Origin: Chiua virens
Taxonomy: Eukaryota; Basidiomycota; Agaricomycetes; Boletales; Boletaceae
DNA length: 64,000 nt
Direction of reading: 5' to 3'
Assembly: GCA_019787685.1 (NCBI GenBank)
Contig: JAHNUO010000037.1
Span: 1 to 64,000 of the forward strand
Shown here: positions 22,292 to 33,130 of the stretch, piece by piece
Layout: each line of letters starts with the position of its first letter
How positions within the stretch are numbered: the first letter of the stretch is position 1
Made by a program: the position numbers and the translations under genes
The notes under the pieces: generated by a model
Told to the model about the DNA's origin: nothing
Seen by the model: the letters and a program-made list of their open reading frames with translations, nothing else
Database searches by the model: none

Positions 22292-23308
22292 TTAGTATGA
22301 AGTGTACCCTCCTTTGGCCTTGATAACCTCCTGAACCCTCCTAGGCATACTCTCAATCAACCTTTGACACTCCTCTGCCCCAATCTTGTATCACTCTGCT
22401 TGAGTCCTCTCCTAAAGTTCCAATATCCCCTTGGGTGGCTCAGGATACTCTGCTAGCCTTCTTTTGAGGATGAACCATAGATGTTCTATGGGATTAAGAT
22501 CTGGGGACTGAGCAGGCTATACCATGACCTCAAATCCATGCTCCTCAAACCACTCCTTGGCCTTCCTACTGGTATGTTTGGGATCGTTATCTTGTTGAAA
22601 GATAATGTCCTCTGGAAAAAATCCAAAATCCACCAGGGTTTGTTGGAGATCATCCTCTAAAATCTGCACATAGAGGATAGCATCCGTCTTACCATCAATC
22701 TTGCAAGCCATTCCAACCCTTTCCCAACTCATACAACCCCATATCATCACTGAACCTCCCCCAAAGTTGACTGTACCCTGTACAATCCTATCACTAAGGC
22801 CCTCTCTTGCCTTTTTCCAAGCCCATTTCCTGCCATCTGACCCAATATGATTGACTTTGGTCTCATCTGACCATATGACATGCTTCCAATCATCCACAGT
22901 CCAATCCTGGTGGCTTATAGCAAAATCCAATCTTTCTCTTCTATGACACTTGGAAAGAAGAGGTTGTTTTTGCTTTACTATAGCCTTCATACCAGCCATT
23001 TTCAGGTGATGACAAATGGTTTGTGAGGATATGGGATGGTTCTTGACATCCTGAAGAGTCTTGGTGATCTGGACAGCCTTTTCAGCCTTTCCAGTATCAA
23101 GAAGTTGAATGGCATGGCGTATATCAGTGGGGGAAATGATAGATGGATGACCACCAGAGGCTTTGGGAAGGTCAGGACAGTGTTTGGCACAAATACGACT
23201 GATGGTGGAGTGGTTGAACCCAGTAGAAGCAGAGATTTGGCAGGTTGATTGACCCAATTCCAACAAAGTAATGACCTGGTGGGTTTGATCAATGGACAGA
23301 GATTTCAT
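22292..23308 (-). pseudogene. Tc1/mariner transposase with three Trp-to-stop changes
   Basis: The frame of 338 codons from ATG at 23308 to TAA at 22292 has the normal Tc1 length. Residues 1-60 form helix-turn-helix segments (STCQISASTGFNHSTISRIC). The DD34E triad is visible: D148 in IWSDETKV, D240 in FQQDNDPKHTS, and E275 in SPDLNPIEHLW, exactly 34 residues after D240. Three in-frame stops occur after residue 263: TAG at 22519-22517, TAG at 22414-22412 and TGA at 22393-22391. Each replaces a position where Trp (TGG) is expected, as in W-P-A-Q-S. All are G-to-A on the coding strand. Reading beyond the first stop gives KAKGGYTSY at the end. The right terminus lies between 23310 and about 23465; no clear inverted repeat was found. 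Confidence 0.9.
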
Positions 23309-23464
23309 GATGAAAGAAGTGGCAAAAGTGATGACACATCCAGATTTACAACATTTTGAGCCATTCATAATATATTTCAAAATGTATTTCGACATAAAAT
23401 ATGTGAAATAATATGATGAGAACAGCAACATATTTGGTGTTGGTAGTAATCCAAATAATTTTCG

Positions 23465-24065
23465 GAAGATTAACTTTATAGTAGCATCTCATGTCCTTAA
23501 CCTGCCCTTGCGATGCTACCCAGTGAGAGCAAGGGGCACCAGCATAACGGTCGGCGATGTCATTTAGATCTTGGGTAAGAGTTTGCACTCCCAACCTCCC
23601 TATGTGTCGCTGACTTGAGCGTAACAAATGAACCAAAATCTCATCCTCCGGTTCAGAATTAGTCTCTTCTTCCTCTTCTTCCTCTTCCGTGGCATTGAGG
23701 TCGAGGAACCTGTTAACAGCAATCCTACAGCGTTTGCGCAACTTCGGTTCACTGGGAAGTCTCCTACTCCTCGAAGCAACTGGGAAAGAAGAACCATCGG
23801 TCACAGCGATGTTGCTGGGTGGCTGATCAGACAGGGAAATCCTGCGAACTCTGGCCTCCTCAAGCACAATATCGACAGCCAAAGTAAGATGATCCTCGGT
23901 GGGATCCAATGCAACCTCGACCTTCTGGAAGATTTCTTTCCATTTGTTGTAGTCGTAGTTGCTGAGGGTTAATAGCTTTTTCTTGAGATCGAGAAAGGAT
24001 ATGGTGTTGGAGGCCCATTGCTTTACGAACAACCAAGCTGCGTGGACTTCAATGAGAGATGGCAT
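23465..24065 (-). CDS. Hypothetical protein with acidic low-complexity segment
   Basis: From ATG at 24065 the frame reads MPSLIEVHAAWLFVKQWASN, FLDLKKKLLTLSNYDYNKWK, an Arg/Ser-rich middle, a run of eight Glu (about residues 127-134), and RRH/QRHIGRLGVQTLTQDLND with CSHWVASQGQVKDMR near the end. The frame runs on into 23346 but loses protein character after VKDMR. A splice site or a break caused by the neighbouring Tc1 element probably ends it near 23465. CpG content is normal. I do not recognise the family; the WASN...NYDYNKW start is distinctive. It is transcribed away from the inverted-repeat arm at 24178-24500. Confidence 0.5.
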
Positions 24066-24177
24066 ACTTGTGCATTGCTAGATGGGATTTGAGTTAGCAC
24101 AAAAAGATGGAGAGCATTCAGTATGACTTACAATGTAGTAGGTTGCTATTTGACAGTTTTCCAGTATTACCTACCCT

Positions 24178-24500
24178 TGCAAGATTGCAACTAACGTGTC
24201 CAGATTAGAATCAACTTGATCGACGAGGAAGATACTCACTCCTAGGCATGTTGGCTCACGAAATTTCTAATTACTGTAGTTCGCCTGGGTCATTTATTAG
24301 ACAAGTCGCCTTGATATTGATGAAATACTTGCAATGTTCGGTATTACGAATGGCACTCTACTGCCAATACACTGCCAATACTACTATGGGGTGCTACTAG
24401 AACGAGAAAGAGTTGTGTCAGTGTCGCACGAAGGAATTTAAACTGGAATGTACAGCGATTCCCACAATCGGTTCCTCTACAGTGGCAGTGCCTGTCCAAC
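24178..24500. repeat. Left arm of a long inverted repeat (partner 41113-41424)
   Basis: Reading rightwards, the landmarks TTGCAAGATTGCAACTAA, GTGTCCAGATTAG, GACGAGGAAGATACTCACT, CTAATTACTGTAGTTCGCCT, ATTTATTAGA, TGTTCGGT and CACGAAGGAATTTAAACTGG occur in the same order on the opposite strand at 41424-41150. Differences are mostly substitutions plus small gaps. The arms face each other about 16.6 kb apart and bracket the WD40/Pro-rich/F-box/coiled-coil genes. Confidence 0.7.
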
Positions 24501-24890
24501 ACAATACAAGAACAATGGACGTGTGGTGGATGGTACTCATAGTGGCGATGAATAAGCGTCACAATTGCATTGCGACGAATCATTACTATATACTGACAGG
24601 AAAGGAAGCTTCGAAGCTATGACATCTTAAACAGCACTACTACGTATTGGTAGAGGGGGGGAAAAAGGTTAAAGTTCACAGGAGACGGCTTATAAACTGG
24701 AATGCAGTCAATTGGATAATTGGTTCCCACACCACAGTGGCCATGGTGGTGATACATTGATCACGAATTGGGACAAATAATCGGAGTTTGACTGAGTTCG
24801 TTCCAGTTTAAATTCCTTCGTGCGACACTCAGACAACTCTTTCTTGTTCCAGTAGCACCCCTAGCAGTATCAGTATTGCTGAGATATTTA
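24352..24890. repeat. Palindromic non-autonomous element (about 540 bp)
   Basis: GGGGTGCTACT...AGAAAGAGTTGT...GTGTCGCACGAAGGAATTT at 24378-24450 is inverted at 24805-24865 (AAATTCCTTCGTGCGACAC, ACAACTCTTTCTTG, AGTAGCACCCC). The interior has no coding capacity. The end sequence is shared with the arm at 41.1-41.24 kb. Confidence 0.65.
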
Positions 24891-24988
24891 GGCTTCAGGA
24901 ATCCAACAACGCAGGCAAAATGTTGACAGTAATGCAATTCTTAATATCCTAGTGCGGAACCTCCTACAGTAACATGTAAGTGTTTGTG

Positions 24989-26795
24989 CTATCTCCTAAA
25001 CTCGACACTTGAACACTCCCAAGTGCCCTCCTCGACATACTCGCGAAGATCGTGCACTTTGCACGTCTTGTCATGCACATCTCCCTGATTGTCTCCCTGC
25101 TCGTCTCCCTGTTCACCTTCATGTTTGAGAAGTGCATGATGGGTCGCATCTTCATGGTCTCCTGACCTCGGGTCAACAAGTGAGTCTTCTTGCTCCCTCT
25201 CCATGCTTGGCATCGTGAGCCTGACTTTGCCAATATTGTAGTCTGGTCCCTTGTGACTCGGGCGGTCTTCCCTTCTCCGCGTTGGTAAGACACGAGTGTC
25301 GGGAATCTGCTGCTCAACCTGCTCAACCAGTTGCTGCAGCAACATCTGTACGTCGCCGTTCGTGTCGGGCTGGTTGGACTCATGCCACAAATTGTTCCAG
25401 ACATCTATTAGGGTGTTAGTTTCCCTGCCGCGAACATGCGGATGCTGGGTGCCAGTAAGTTTGATTGTGATCTTATTGACTGTCTCCACTCACCATACTT
25501 TGAACGACTAGGATGACCACCACTAAGATGGTCAGGAGGTGGGACATAACCTGAAGAGCTGTCCAGAAGCTTGGCCAGGTATTGGTCGCATTGTCTTGCG
25601 CCAGAGAATATTGCTTCTTCCATACCGATATGTGCGCGTTAGCGTCAGCATCACTACCTGAAGAGGCAGCGATGACCAGAGAGGAACTTCCATCATCATG
25701 GGCCTAATAATCAGGCGTAAGTTGTTACTCATCTATTTGTTCGATGCTTACCGTTATTGTTTGAACTAGTCCCCCATGAGAATAACTCAAAGTTTGAACA
25801 AGCGATCCGGTAGTCTTGTCGAAGATATGCACCATTCCCTTTTCCCCACCACCAATGATCACTCGCTCTTGTTCAGCAAATGCCACTTGTTTCGGGTAAG
25901 TTTTCGTTGGTTTAGTGTCGTATGATCGAACACAAACTCCATCGTCCAGACAGTGTAAGCCAAACCTGCTAACAGCATTGTCAACGACAAAATACCCTCC
26001 TGACCGGTCGAGAGTGACCGCCCCGCTATGGTGAATCATTCAGATACAAGGTATTGATGCATGCTATATGACTCACATCATTAGTCCGGTAGACTTTGTG
26101 CTCAGAAGCAAGCCATCTCTGCATCGCAAGGTATGTCTGGTGTTGGAGTATTTGTTATCAATTTTATTCTCACCTCACAGGTTGACTTACATTTCTCCGT
26201 CGTACATCCCGAAAACAACAATATCAGAACCCAAGAAATATAGAGTGTGTGGAATGGATGTGGGAAGCTCGACACTGAAAATGCTGGTTATATTGAGTTT
26301 GGAGTCGAGGGCCCAAAGCTGGGCACGTTTGTCCCATGTCCCTGTGATAAGGCGAGTACTGCCATCAATGTTGTACTGGCTGATGCTCATGATTTCTTGC
26401 CCAGTCCCAATGCACCGCGAGGACACGTCAAATTCACTCACTGCATCCAAACGCTGACACCACAGCATAAGGTACCCTAGCCCTGTTCCGCAGCATAGAG
26501 TTTCGTGGATCTGATTGTTTCTGGATAACCACGTCATGCAGGTGACAGGATCCCTTGGGCTTCACGTTTGAGTAAGTTTTGTGAGTTGAGACATTCGCGG
26601 TATGTCCCATATTCGTAATCCATCAACTCCTACTCATCGTTAGTTGTCTCCTGTTCCAACAGAGATAACGTACTGACTGCCACTTGCTAGCAAATGGCGA
26701 GCATTGGATACTGCCAGACACAGGATAGCATCTTTATGCCCTGTCAGGCGACCAACGAGTTCGTATTTTTGGGATTTAGACCAAAGTGAAGACAT
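24989..26795 (-). pseudogene. WD40-repeat protein with C-terminal membrane helix, copy A
   Basis: The first exon starts at ATG 26795 (MSSLWSKSQKYELVGRLTGH) and ends LLASGS at a GTCAGT donor. The next exon begins GVDGLRIWD. Later exons give CCGTGLGYLMLWCQ, RLITGTWDKRAQLWALDSK, LGSDIVVFGMYDGEM, a YFVVDNAVSRFGLHCLDDG blade, and AFAEQERVIIGGGEKGMVHI. After an intron starting GTAAGCATCG comes NAHISVWKKQYSLAQ, then a hydrophobic helix FWTALQVMSHLLTILVVVIL, and, after another intron, a hydrophilic tail rich in GEQGDEQGDNQGD ending at 24989. About six blades are visible. Known of the family: a beta-propeller scaffold; partner unknown. A TGA near 26563 interrupts TKLTQT-SPRDPV where CGA fits, so this copy is probably freshly inactivated. 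Its paralogue is at 58166-59874. Confidence 0.75.
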
Positions 26796-27013
26796 TGGTG
26801 TTGTTCTGGGTATGCAGATTCTGTTGGTTGTCGTCAAATATATAATCCTAACTGCCCGCCATGTCGCTGGATAGCAGGAAAATAATGCATTATGGTAGTC
26901 GTAACCTGGGCAATGTCCTGCCATTGTGCTCTTTCAATGATGCAATGCCCTGGTGATGCGATGCCCTGGCTAATTGTCATTTCATTTTGGTCTGGTCAGT
27001 TGTTATTTTTACT

Positions 27014-27103
27014 GATCGCCGAAGACAATGAACTTAGTCGGGTTAGTGAGGCCTACGTGATCACCGAAGACAATGAGCTTAGTCAGGTTAGGAGGGTCTA
27101 CAT
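27014..27103. repeat. Tandem duplication, 45-bp unit
   Basis: GATCGCCGAAGACAATGAAC at 27014 is repeated as GATCACCGAAGACAATGAGC at 27059, and the rest of the unit also matches with several transitions. A decayed third unit may follow. It lies in the gap between the WD40 and Pro-rich genes. Confidence 0.7.
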
Positions 27104-27385
27104 GATCCCGTGAAGATAATAGAAGACAACTACATGATCGTTGCTATGCAGACACCTTATTGTCAGGGTTTCTTCTTTTTTTAGGTATAACAATTGGTAT
27201 ACAAATGTGGCAGTGGGAGACTGTGATGCCCGTTCCAGTATATAAGCCTGTACTTCCTGGTGAGTTGATTTTTTTTCTTTTCATTTCCATCACACACTCA
27301 TCAGTTGTAGTAGTCGGACAGCTCAATTACAGTAGTACCAGCAGACTGTGACATTGTGTACGTGTACGTGTGCTACCTATGATAT

Positions 27386-28212
27386 CTACTTAGTTTTCTT
27401 GGCAGGTGGAGGCATATCTGCTTGCATCCGCTTCATTTGGCGACTCCGTTGTGAAGTATACTTCAATCGGAGCATAATAAGGTTGTCTACCGGCCAACAA
27501 TTTTCGAAGCTAATATGCTTTCAAAATCTAGCTGAAGCGTGAGTGGTATTCATTCCTACAAGACATCGGCTTATGTGCTGTTTCACAGTTTTCATTGCCG
27601 CGAGGTCTTGTGCAGTCCTGCTCTGGGTAGTGTCCAAATATTTCTTGATCAATTTGTGCGTGAAACGCTGTCATGCTGGTGAGCAACGTTTAACTGTGAG
27701 TCAAGGACTGACTTTAAGATTTTTGAACTCAGTCTCTTCCCAGCCAAGTTGCTCTTCCAAGTTGTACCCACCATGGCCCAGTCTGCCTGCTTCTCCAGTA
27801 GGCTTCACAATCTTTGAAGTGTCGCGTCAGATTCCAGAGAAGAAAGGGAGGAATCACTTGGGGCAGGTGAGTGCTCAGATCGCTCATAGTCTGAATGGGG
27901 CCAGGCCTCAGTGGAGGCTGCAAAAGCCACCCCTTTACCCTTTGCTCCCGGAGGGGGTGGGGGTGTGGTTGTTCGGCTGAGAGTTGGGGCAAGTTGAAAT
28001 GGGGGCGCAGCTGAATGTGGGCCAGGCGTTGCTGCCCTGGTGGTGGACAGCACCAGAGCGGCTGGTTTAGGTGTAGCTAGTTGTGTGGTTGCAGTAACTG
28101 CAACTAAGGACACGGTCTGGATCATTTGTACATGAGATGAGAGTTGGGGAAGCTGGGGGGGCGCATCGGTGCTATAGAAAGCTGGAACTGACTGAAGTTT
28201 TTTGGGAGACAT
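27386..28212 (-). pseudogene. Pro/Ser-rich protein of an agaricomycete family (KPTGEAGR..GGYNL type)
   Basis: The N-terminal 135 codons from ATG 28212 are Pro/Ser/Thr-rich (LPQLSS, PPFQLAPTLSR, TTTPPPPPGAKGKGVAFAAS) and end SLSSLESDATLQ. One base out of frame, the conserved core follows as KIVKPTGEAGRLGHGGYNLE with EQLGWEETEFKNLK. After introns come KRFTHKLIKKYLDTTQ, NCWPVDNLIMLRLKYTSQ, and PPPAKKTK before the stop at 27386. I know this layout (low-complexity leader, 'PTGE.GRPGRGGY.L...L.W', '...L...LD....', 'WPV.D....LKY') as a multiplied hypothetical family of Agaricomycetes; function unknown. The one-base shift near 27820 suggests a frameshift, or less likely a missed mini-intron. It is divergent to the F-box gene. 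Confidence 0.55.
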
Positions 28213-28654
28213 CTGATCATCTATGTCTGGTGTTGACGGGTTTTATTTGTCAGATCAGGCTTTATTGTCATTACAACTGAGCGGGTATATAAGGTTATGT
28301 AAAGTTCATTGGACTTGGTCATCTATTAGGGCCGACAATGTGACTATCTTGGGCATCGTTGCCATCTCATGGATCATTGCCAATACATCATTGCGTATTC
28401 TGTTTGTTCTAGTCGACTAATGTTTGACATGTAAATAGCTACCTAAATGTCTCTGGGAGTGGGACTTCCTCGGTGAAAGTAGATGACAAACAAGGCAGAG
28501 TTCGGAACCTCCAGCAAATGGTTCCTTGCATCAGGCTCTGAATCCTGTTGCGTATCCTTTTCCTATCTGCTTTGTGGTATTGTCTGACATTTTCGCTTGC
28601 CAGCAACATAAACGTCGTATGGAGGATGACTGGCCTGATCCATGACCAACCAAG

Positions 28655-30129
28655 ATGCGGCGCTGGATGTCAGAGCCTCCTGTCGACATCTATCAGAGGG
28701 ATGAGACTGGGCTTTCAATAACTGTGGTGGTCGACCTCTCAACCAGGACTCCTGTGAGTGCTAGTGTTATATTGGATTTTTGCCATTACTAAGTTCTGTT
28801 AGGCGACATCTTTGTTAGTACTCCCCAATGAACTGCTATGCGAAATCGCCTCTTTGTTGCCCGAAGAAGATGCTTGGAGGTTGACGGCAGTGTCAACACT
28901 TTTCAGAGACATTGCCGCCCCATTCTACCTCTCTGCGGTCAATTTCCATCCTGATTCTTTCTGGACCGACATTAACCACACTACATGCAAAGCACTACTC
29001 TTGTGGCGGCGCACGGATACTCACAAGATCCCATCCAATCTGTATTGCAATCTTTCTGAAGGCACCAATCGTCACATTCACGCTATCGCTTTATACTTCC
29101 AGTTGGTTGTCAACTCTTCCAAGTCATCTCTCTACTTGTGTTTGGGCAATGCAGCATTCAGTTCTGAGGTACTGGCGACCCTCCTGGAGAGCGTCGTCGG
29201 TTGCCATGAGACTGAAGTTAGTGCAACATCCATGGTCCCTCTCACTCGTATGTCATTCCCCAAGGACATTCGCCTCTCCCACTCCCCCACGAGTCTTCGG
29301 TCCCTCAAGCTTCAATGTGGAGCGCTCTTCACCTCTGCTGTTTTGTGATCCACATTGTCAATTCTCTTAAGCTCCTCTCTCCAATCGCTGTCGCTCACGT
29401 GCATCAACATTACCCCACATGCCTGGACGACTCTTCTGGATCTGTTGACTTTTCCAGAACTCCATCATTTTGAAGTTGACGACCATTGCCCTCTTCATGC
29501 TCTTATCAACTTTCTTCGGCGGCATCCCGATGTGGAAAGCCTTGGTATTTACAGTTCGTACGACACGCGTCCGAAAGGCTTCCTCAGATCATCCTCTGTG
29601 GGAACGGTCAGCTTACCCAAAGTGATGTGTCTTCGTGGTCCCATCGCATATATATTGGCCCTAGCCATGCACCTTGACATTCCTGAGGCCGTTACATCAG
29701 TGACTTTGGCAGTTGGCGAAAAACCACCACGTTGTTACCTATCCAACATTTTGGCCTGTACAGAGGTGTTTTGCCGACTTGAAGATCTAGGCATCCAATT
29801 CAATGTGCTCAAACCTGTTGCAAAGGCATCCTTATGCTACCCAAAGGGAGAGAGTCATATTTGCCACGCAAGAGAGCTCAGGCTGAGCTGTTTTTCATCG
29901 TACGGAACTATTGAGGGCAGGGATATTTTGGTAAGTGATATTCGTTTGAGATCAGTCACCGGTGATTTGATATGCGATGTAGAGTAATTGCACTAGCTGG
30001 CTTCCCGCTTTCCCAAGAGTGGCGTGTCTGAAACTGAATTTATGTTATGATATTGTCAATGGCAATGATATTAGGGAGGCATTCCTGCGCTCTGCTGCTC
30101 TTCAGGGGCAATCATTGTTGATCGTTTAA
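28655..30129 (+). pseudogene. F-box / leucine-rich-like protein, copy A
   Basis: The first exon (ATG 28655, MRRWMSEPPVDIYQRDETGL) ends STRTP at a GTGAGT donor. The next exon carries the F-box: LLVLPNELLCEIASLLPEED with AWRLTAVSTLFRDIAAPFYL. CKALLLWRRTDTHKIP follows, then LRR-like stretches (SLRSLKLQCGALF, LQSLSLTCINITPHAWTTLL, PELHHFEVDDHCPL, NFLRRHPDVESLGIY). After an intron starting at 29931 the last exon gives SWLPAFPRVACLKLNLCYD and ends at TAA 30127. Known of the family: F-box proteins recruit substrates to SCF ubiquitin ligases through Skp1. A TGA at about 29347 lies where the paralogue is open (CGA to TGA fits). CpG content is normal. The paralogue is at 55344-56880. Confidence 0.7.
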
Positions 30130-30639
30130 GGTACTTCCTGTAATAGTTACTTATACATACCCCTGTACAATACTCGTCTCTCTTGTACAAAACATCTTGC
30201 AATCTGAAGTGAGCGTCAGTTAATTGTCCTAAAGTCGACTGATTCATCTTTTGTAATTTAAGGAAGGGCCAAACTTGGTGATGGCGACGTCACATGGTTG
30301 ACTTTGTTTCAATTAAGATAAGGTGATATCAGTTCCATAGCGACCAAGGTACGTTAATAATTCCCTGCATTGTATTTAAACAGCACTGGAGGGTAAGGAA
30401 TTCTACAGAATCATGCCAATTTTCTCCTTCTTCAATAGTGCTGCCGCTGATGAGGCCTACATGCTTAATCCACTTGGGGAATCTCCCTCAATTCCATTGT
30501 CCAGTTGATGGCCTTCCGGAAGCTCAGATTATTTCATTGGACACAGGAACAAATCCTTGGTGTAACCACCCGTCATTATTGTGATGCCTTTCCCTAACTT
30601 GAGATTTTAGTTAGTCCACCCCCATCTTCTAATAAGGTT
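30130..30639. other. Intergenic region between F-box and coiled-coil genes
   Basis: A short ATG frame at 30413 (MPIFSFFNSAAADEAYML) stops after about 31 codons and might be a 5' exon of the coiled-coil gene. Otherwise no feature is supported. Confidence 0.35.
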
Positions 30640-31423
30640 ATGCCTGGCTGTCTGATGACTCCCAATGACAATTCTATGGTCCTTGATCCATCTGAGTCCC
30701 TCAATTCCATGGTCCTCAATGCGCTCCCCTCTCTATCAGATACCACGTTGGATCATGTTACTCCTTCCAATGCATCAACCGAAGTCATTGCTTACAATCC
30801 CTGGAATGCCACGAGCAGTACTCATCCTGCAGATCCGAATAGTGAGCCAAATATGCAACCAGTACATGCTTCTCTTGAGCACCGTAATTGTTGACTTAAT
30901 GATGGGGCACAGCCGGGTGCAAAGGTAAAGTTGGTCGAGATTGATCAATCAACATCACTACGAACGAGCATGTATTCGTTGAAATCACGCTTTCAGAGGA
31001 CCTCCAGAGAGCTTGAGGTATGATGCTTTGCATTTGTGTGGAACTTTGACACAGACCGGCCATAGAGTACGGAAACGTCCAAGAAGCACTTTTACCAATC
31101 AGCTCTTGTCCAATATAATACTCTTCAAGAAGAAAATGCAAAACTCAAAACACTCGAAGAGGAGTACCGGCAGCATAATACAATACTTACCGAGGAGTCC
31201 GATAGGATAAGACAGGCGATTATTGATCAGGAGTTGGTTCTTCGGAACCAGCAATTAGCAATTGAGAAATTTGAGAGGGAAGTTGAGGCTGAGCGTCAGG
31301 CAGGTCAGGCAATGCATCATGCGGAAGCTGATGTTCAGACAATGATTCAGAGGATGAAAGTAAGCTCTTTTTTGTTGACTTAAAGCCATGATCTCAAAAC
31401 ACGCCAGGTTGACAAGGAGTTGG

Positions 31424-32159
31424 TGTTACAGTAGTTCCGGGTAGGACCTAGCATAGCCACAAAAGCGCCAAGTACCAAGTGGCTGCGATAACTCAAACAA
31501 CCACCACTTGATACGTGGTGTGCTGAAGAGTTGAACGAGGGTTTCTGGTCAGCGGATTGCTACCAGAGAGACGAGTGAAAACTCAGGCGTTGCTGAGAGT
31601 TGTCCGGTTGGGAATCTATACCCGAGGGACGGTCGAGGGTCGAGGGTTGACTACGTTGAGTCCGAGGGTTGGTTCAAGGGACGACGAGAGAAGTCCCTGG
31701 TCGAGTGGTCACAAGGAAGGGTCCGAGTGGAGCAGTGATACTCAGCTAGATTGCGGAGATCAAGACTAGAGTACAAGAGTATCACTGCGAGGTATTTATA
31801 CTGCGAGAACTGCGCACGGACCAAGTAACTAAAAGGAGGTGGCCAGAAGAGTGGAAGGGCCAAAGGGCCAAAAGGAGTGCGCAGTAAACAAAAGGGGAAG
31901 TCGTACGATGCAAAGACAACGGACGATGATGAAGATGAAATGACAAATGCGAAGCCATCGGATGATGACGAGAATGAAATGAGTAAGTGTGATGCCATCG
32001 GGTGATGATGAGAAAGGGGAAACGTAAGCACTCGGGTAAGGCCGGTGTGGAGTTACAAAGGTAAAGAGAAACGAGTACGGATGAACGTACGAGGATACTT
32101 AGGTATCGAGTGTAGTGAAGGAGTACAAGTGAAATGAAAGAAAGAAAGAAATTGTAACA
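31424..32159 (-). repeat. 3' LTR of the gypsy element
   Basis: It starts TGTTACAGTAGTTCCGGG and ends AATTGTAACA on the plus strand. The same LTR family supplies the solo LTRs at 10944, 10938 and 13902. Confidence 0.95.
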
Positions 32160-32175
32160 TTACCCCCGGAGTACG
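32160..32175 (-). other. Polypurine tract of the gypsy element
   Basis: On the minus strand TCCGGGGGTAA directly precedes the 3' LTR start TGTTACAA, the expected place for a plus-strand primer. Confidence 0.55.
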
Positions 32176-32201
32176 ATCAAAGCACCAAGTGAAGATCATC
32201 T

Positions 32202-33068
32202 CTAGAAATTGAACACATCACGGACAGGACTGCCGGTGATATTGGCATAACCCTCATCGTCGATGGGGTCATCACATGGGGAGACCGAGCATCGGTCAGA
32301 AGACACGGGACGTTGTCGTGCATGGCGGCGGGCTCGTTGAGGTGGGGGTATAGGGAGTATGGAGCAGCCGTTGCGGCGAGATGATGAAGACGAGTTCGTC
32401 GAAGAGGACGACGTGGATGGGATGGCGGGACGAGGGGAGCGCCTACTCCAAGTATTTCCAGAGGCCACGGGAGTAAGCCGGTTGGCGAGGGGGATGCAAG
32501 CGCGTACCCGAGGAGGTCGTCCAGGGCAGCGGGATTGGATATGACCAGGGGCCCAGGTAAGGCAGATTGGGCATTGATACATGGGGCATTCGATGCGGAC
32601 GTGTCCAAGCTTTCGACACTCGAAGCAGGCTTCGTGGTATCGAGGGTGATCATCGGGGAGGGATACCTGACCGGTCCAAAACATCAGTTCGGCCTCGGCG
32701 TGGTTGCAAGCAAGCATCTCTTCCTCGGTGAAGGGAGCAGAGGATGCTGACGGGGTAGACGCAGGGCGAGAGGGAGGAGCCATATGGCGGGCTAGGTCCG
32801 CTTGGTCGCGGTGGAGATCTTCCAGGAATTCGCCCATCTGCATCTGATGGAGGGTATGCTCGATGTAGGCGCGGATGCGGTCGTGGATCTGCCTGGTAAC
32901 TGCAGAGAGGAGGTGGGAGTGATGATCACAACCAAGTAGATCGGATTGGACGAAGGTAAGGCGCTCGCATTGGAGGTAGGCCAAATAGAGTGCGTTCAAA
33001 GGGGAGTTCAAGTCGAGATGGTGTTCGATGGGGAAAGCCATCACAGGGTCGAGGATGAGTTCGCACAT
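32202..33068 (-). CDS. Additional ORF after pol, with two zinc knuckles
   Basis: The 288-codon frame lies between pol and the 3' LTR, where retroviruses carry env. Residues 1-100 are helix-prone (LYLAYLQCERLTFVQSDLLG, HDRIRAYIEHTLHQMQMGEF). Residues 148-161 form a CX2CX4HX4C knuckle (CFECRKLGHVRIEC) and residues 166-181 a CX2CX6HX4C relative (CPICLTWAPGHIQSRC). The C-terminal third is Ser/Arg-rich (STSSSSTNSSSSSRR). There is no signal peptide and no envelope-like feature. I infer a nucleic-acid-binding accessory protein. It is intact, unlike pol. It could be captured host sequence or a normal third ORF of this gypsy lineage. Confidence 0.65.
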   Translation of the reverse strand: MCELILDPVMAFPIEHHLDLNSPLNALYLAYLQCERLTFVQSDLLGCDHHSHLLSAVTRQIHDRIRAYIEHTLHQMQMGEFLEDLHRDQADLARHMAPPSRPASTPSASSAPFTEEEMLACNHAEAELMFWTGQVSLPDDHPRYHEACFECRKLGHVRIECPMYQCPICLTWAPGHIQSRCPGRPPRVRACIPLANRLTPVASGNTWSRRSPRPAIPSTSSSSTNSSSSSRRNGCSILPIPPPQRARRHARQRPVSSDRCSVSPCDDPIDDEGYANITGSPVRDVFNF

Positions 33069-33130
33069 GCGGCGAAAGTACTCGGGGGTCGAGGAAGACG
33101 AACGGATAGTATGCGAGTGATAAGGCAGGT

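Noticed and set aside
23628..23972. 114-codon plus-strand frame with Phe/Leu-rich segment
   Set aside because: It is the complement of the Glu run of the minus-strand gene (GAA/GAG read as TTC/CTC).
27543..27980. 145-codon plus-strand open frame
   Set aside because: Overlaps antisense the Pro/Ser-rich gene, whose conserved KPTGEAGR..GGYNL core is on the minus strand.
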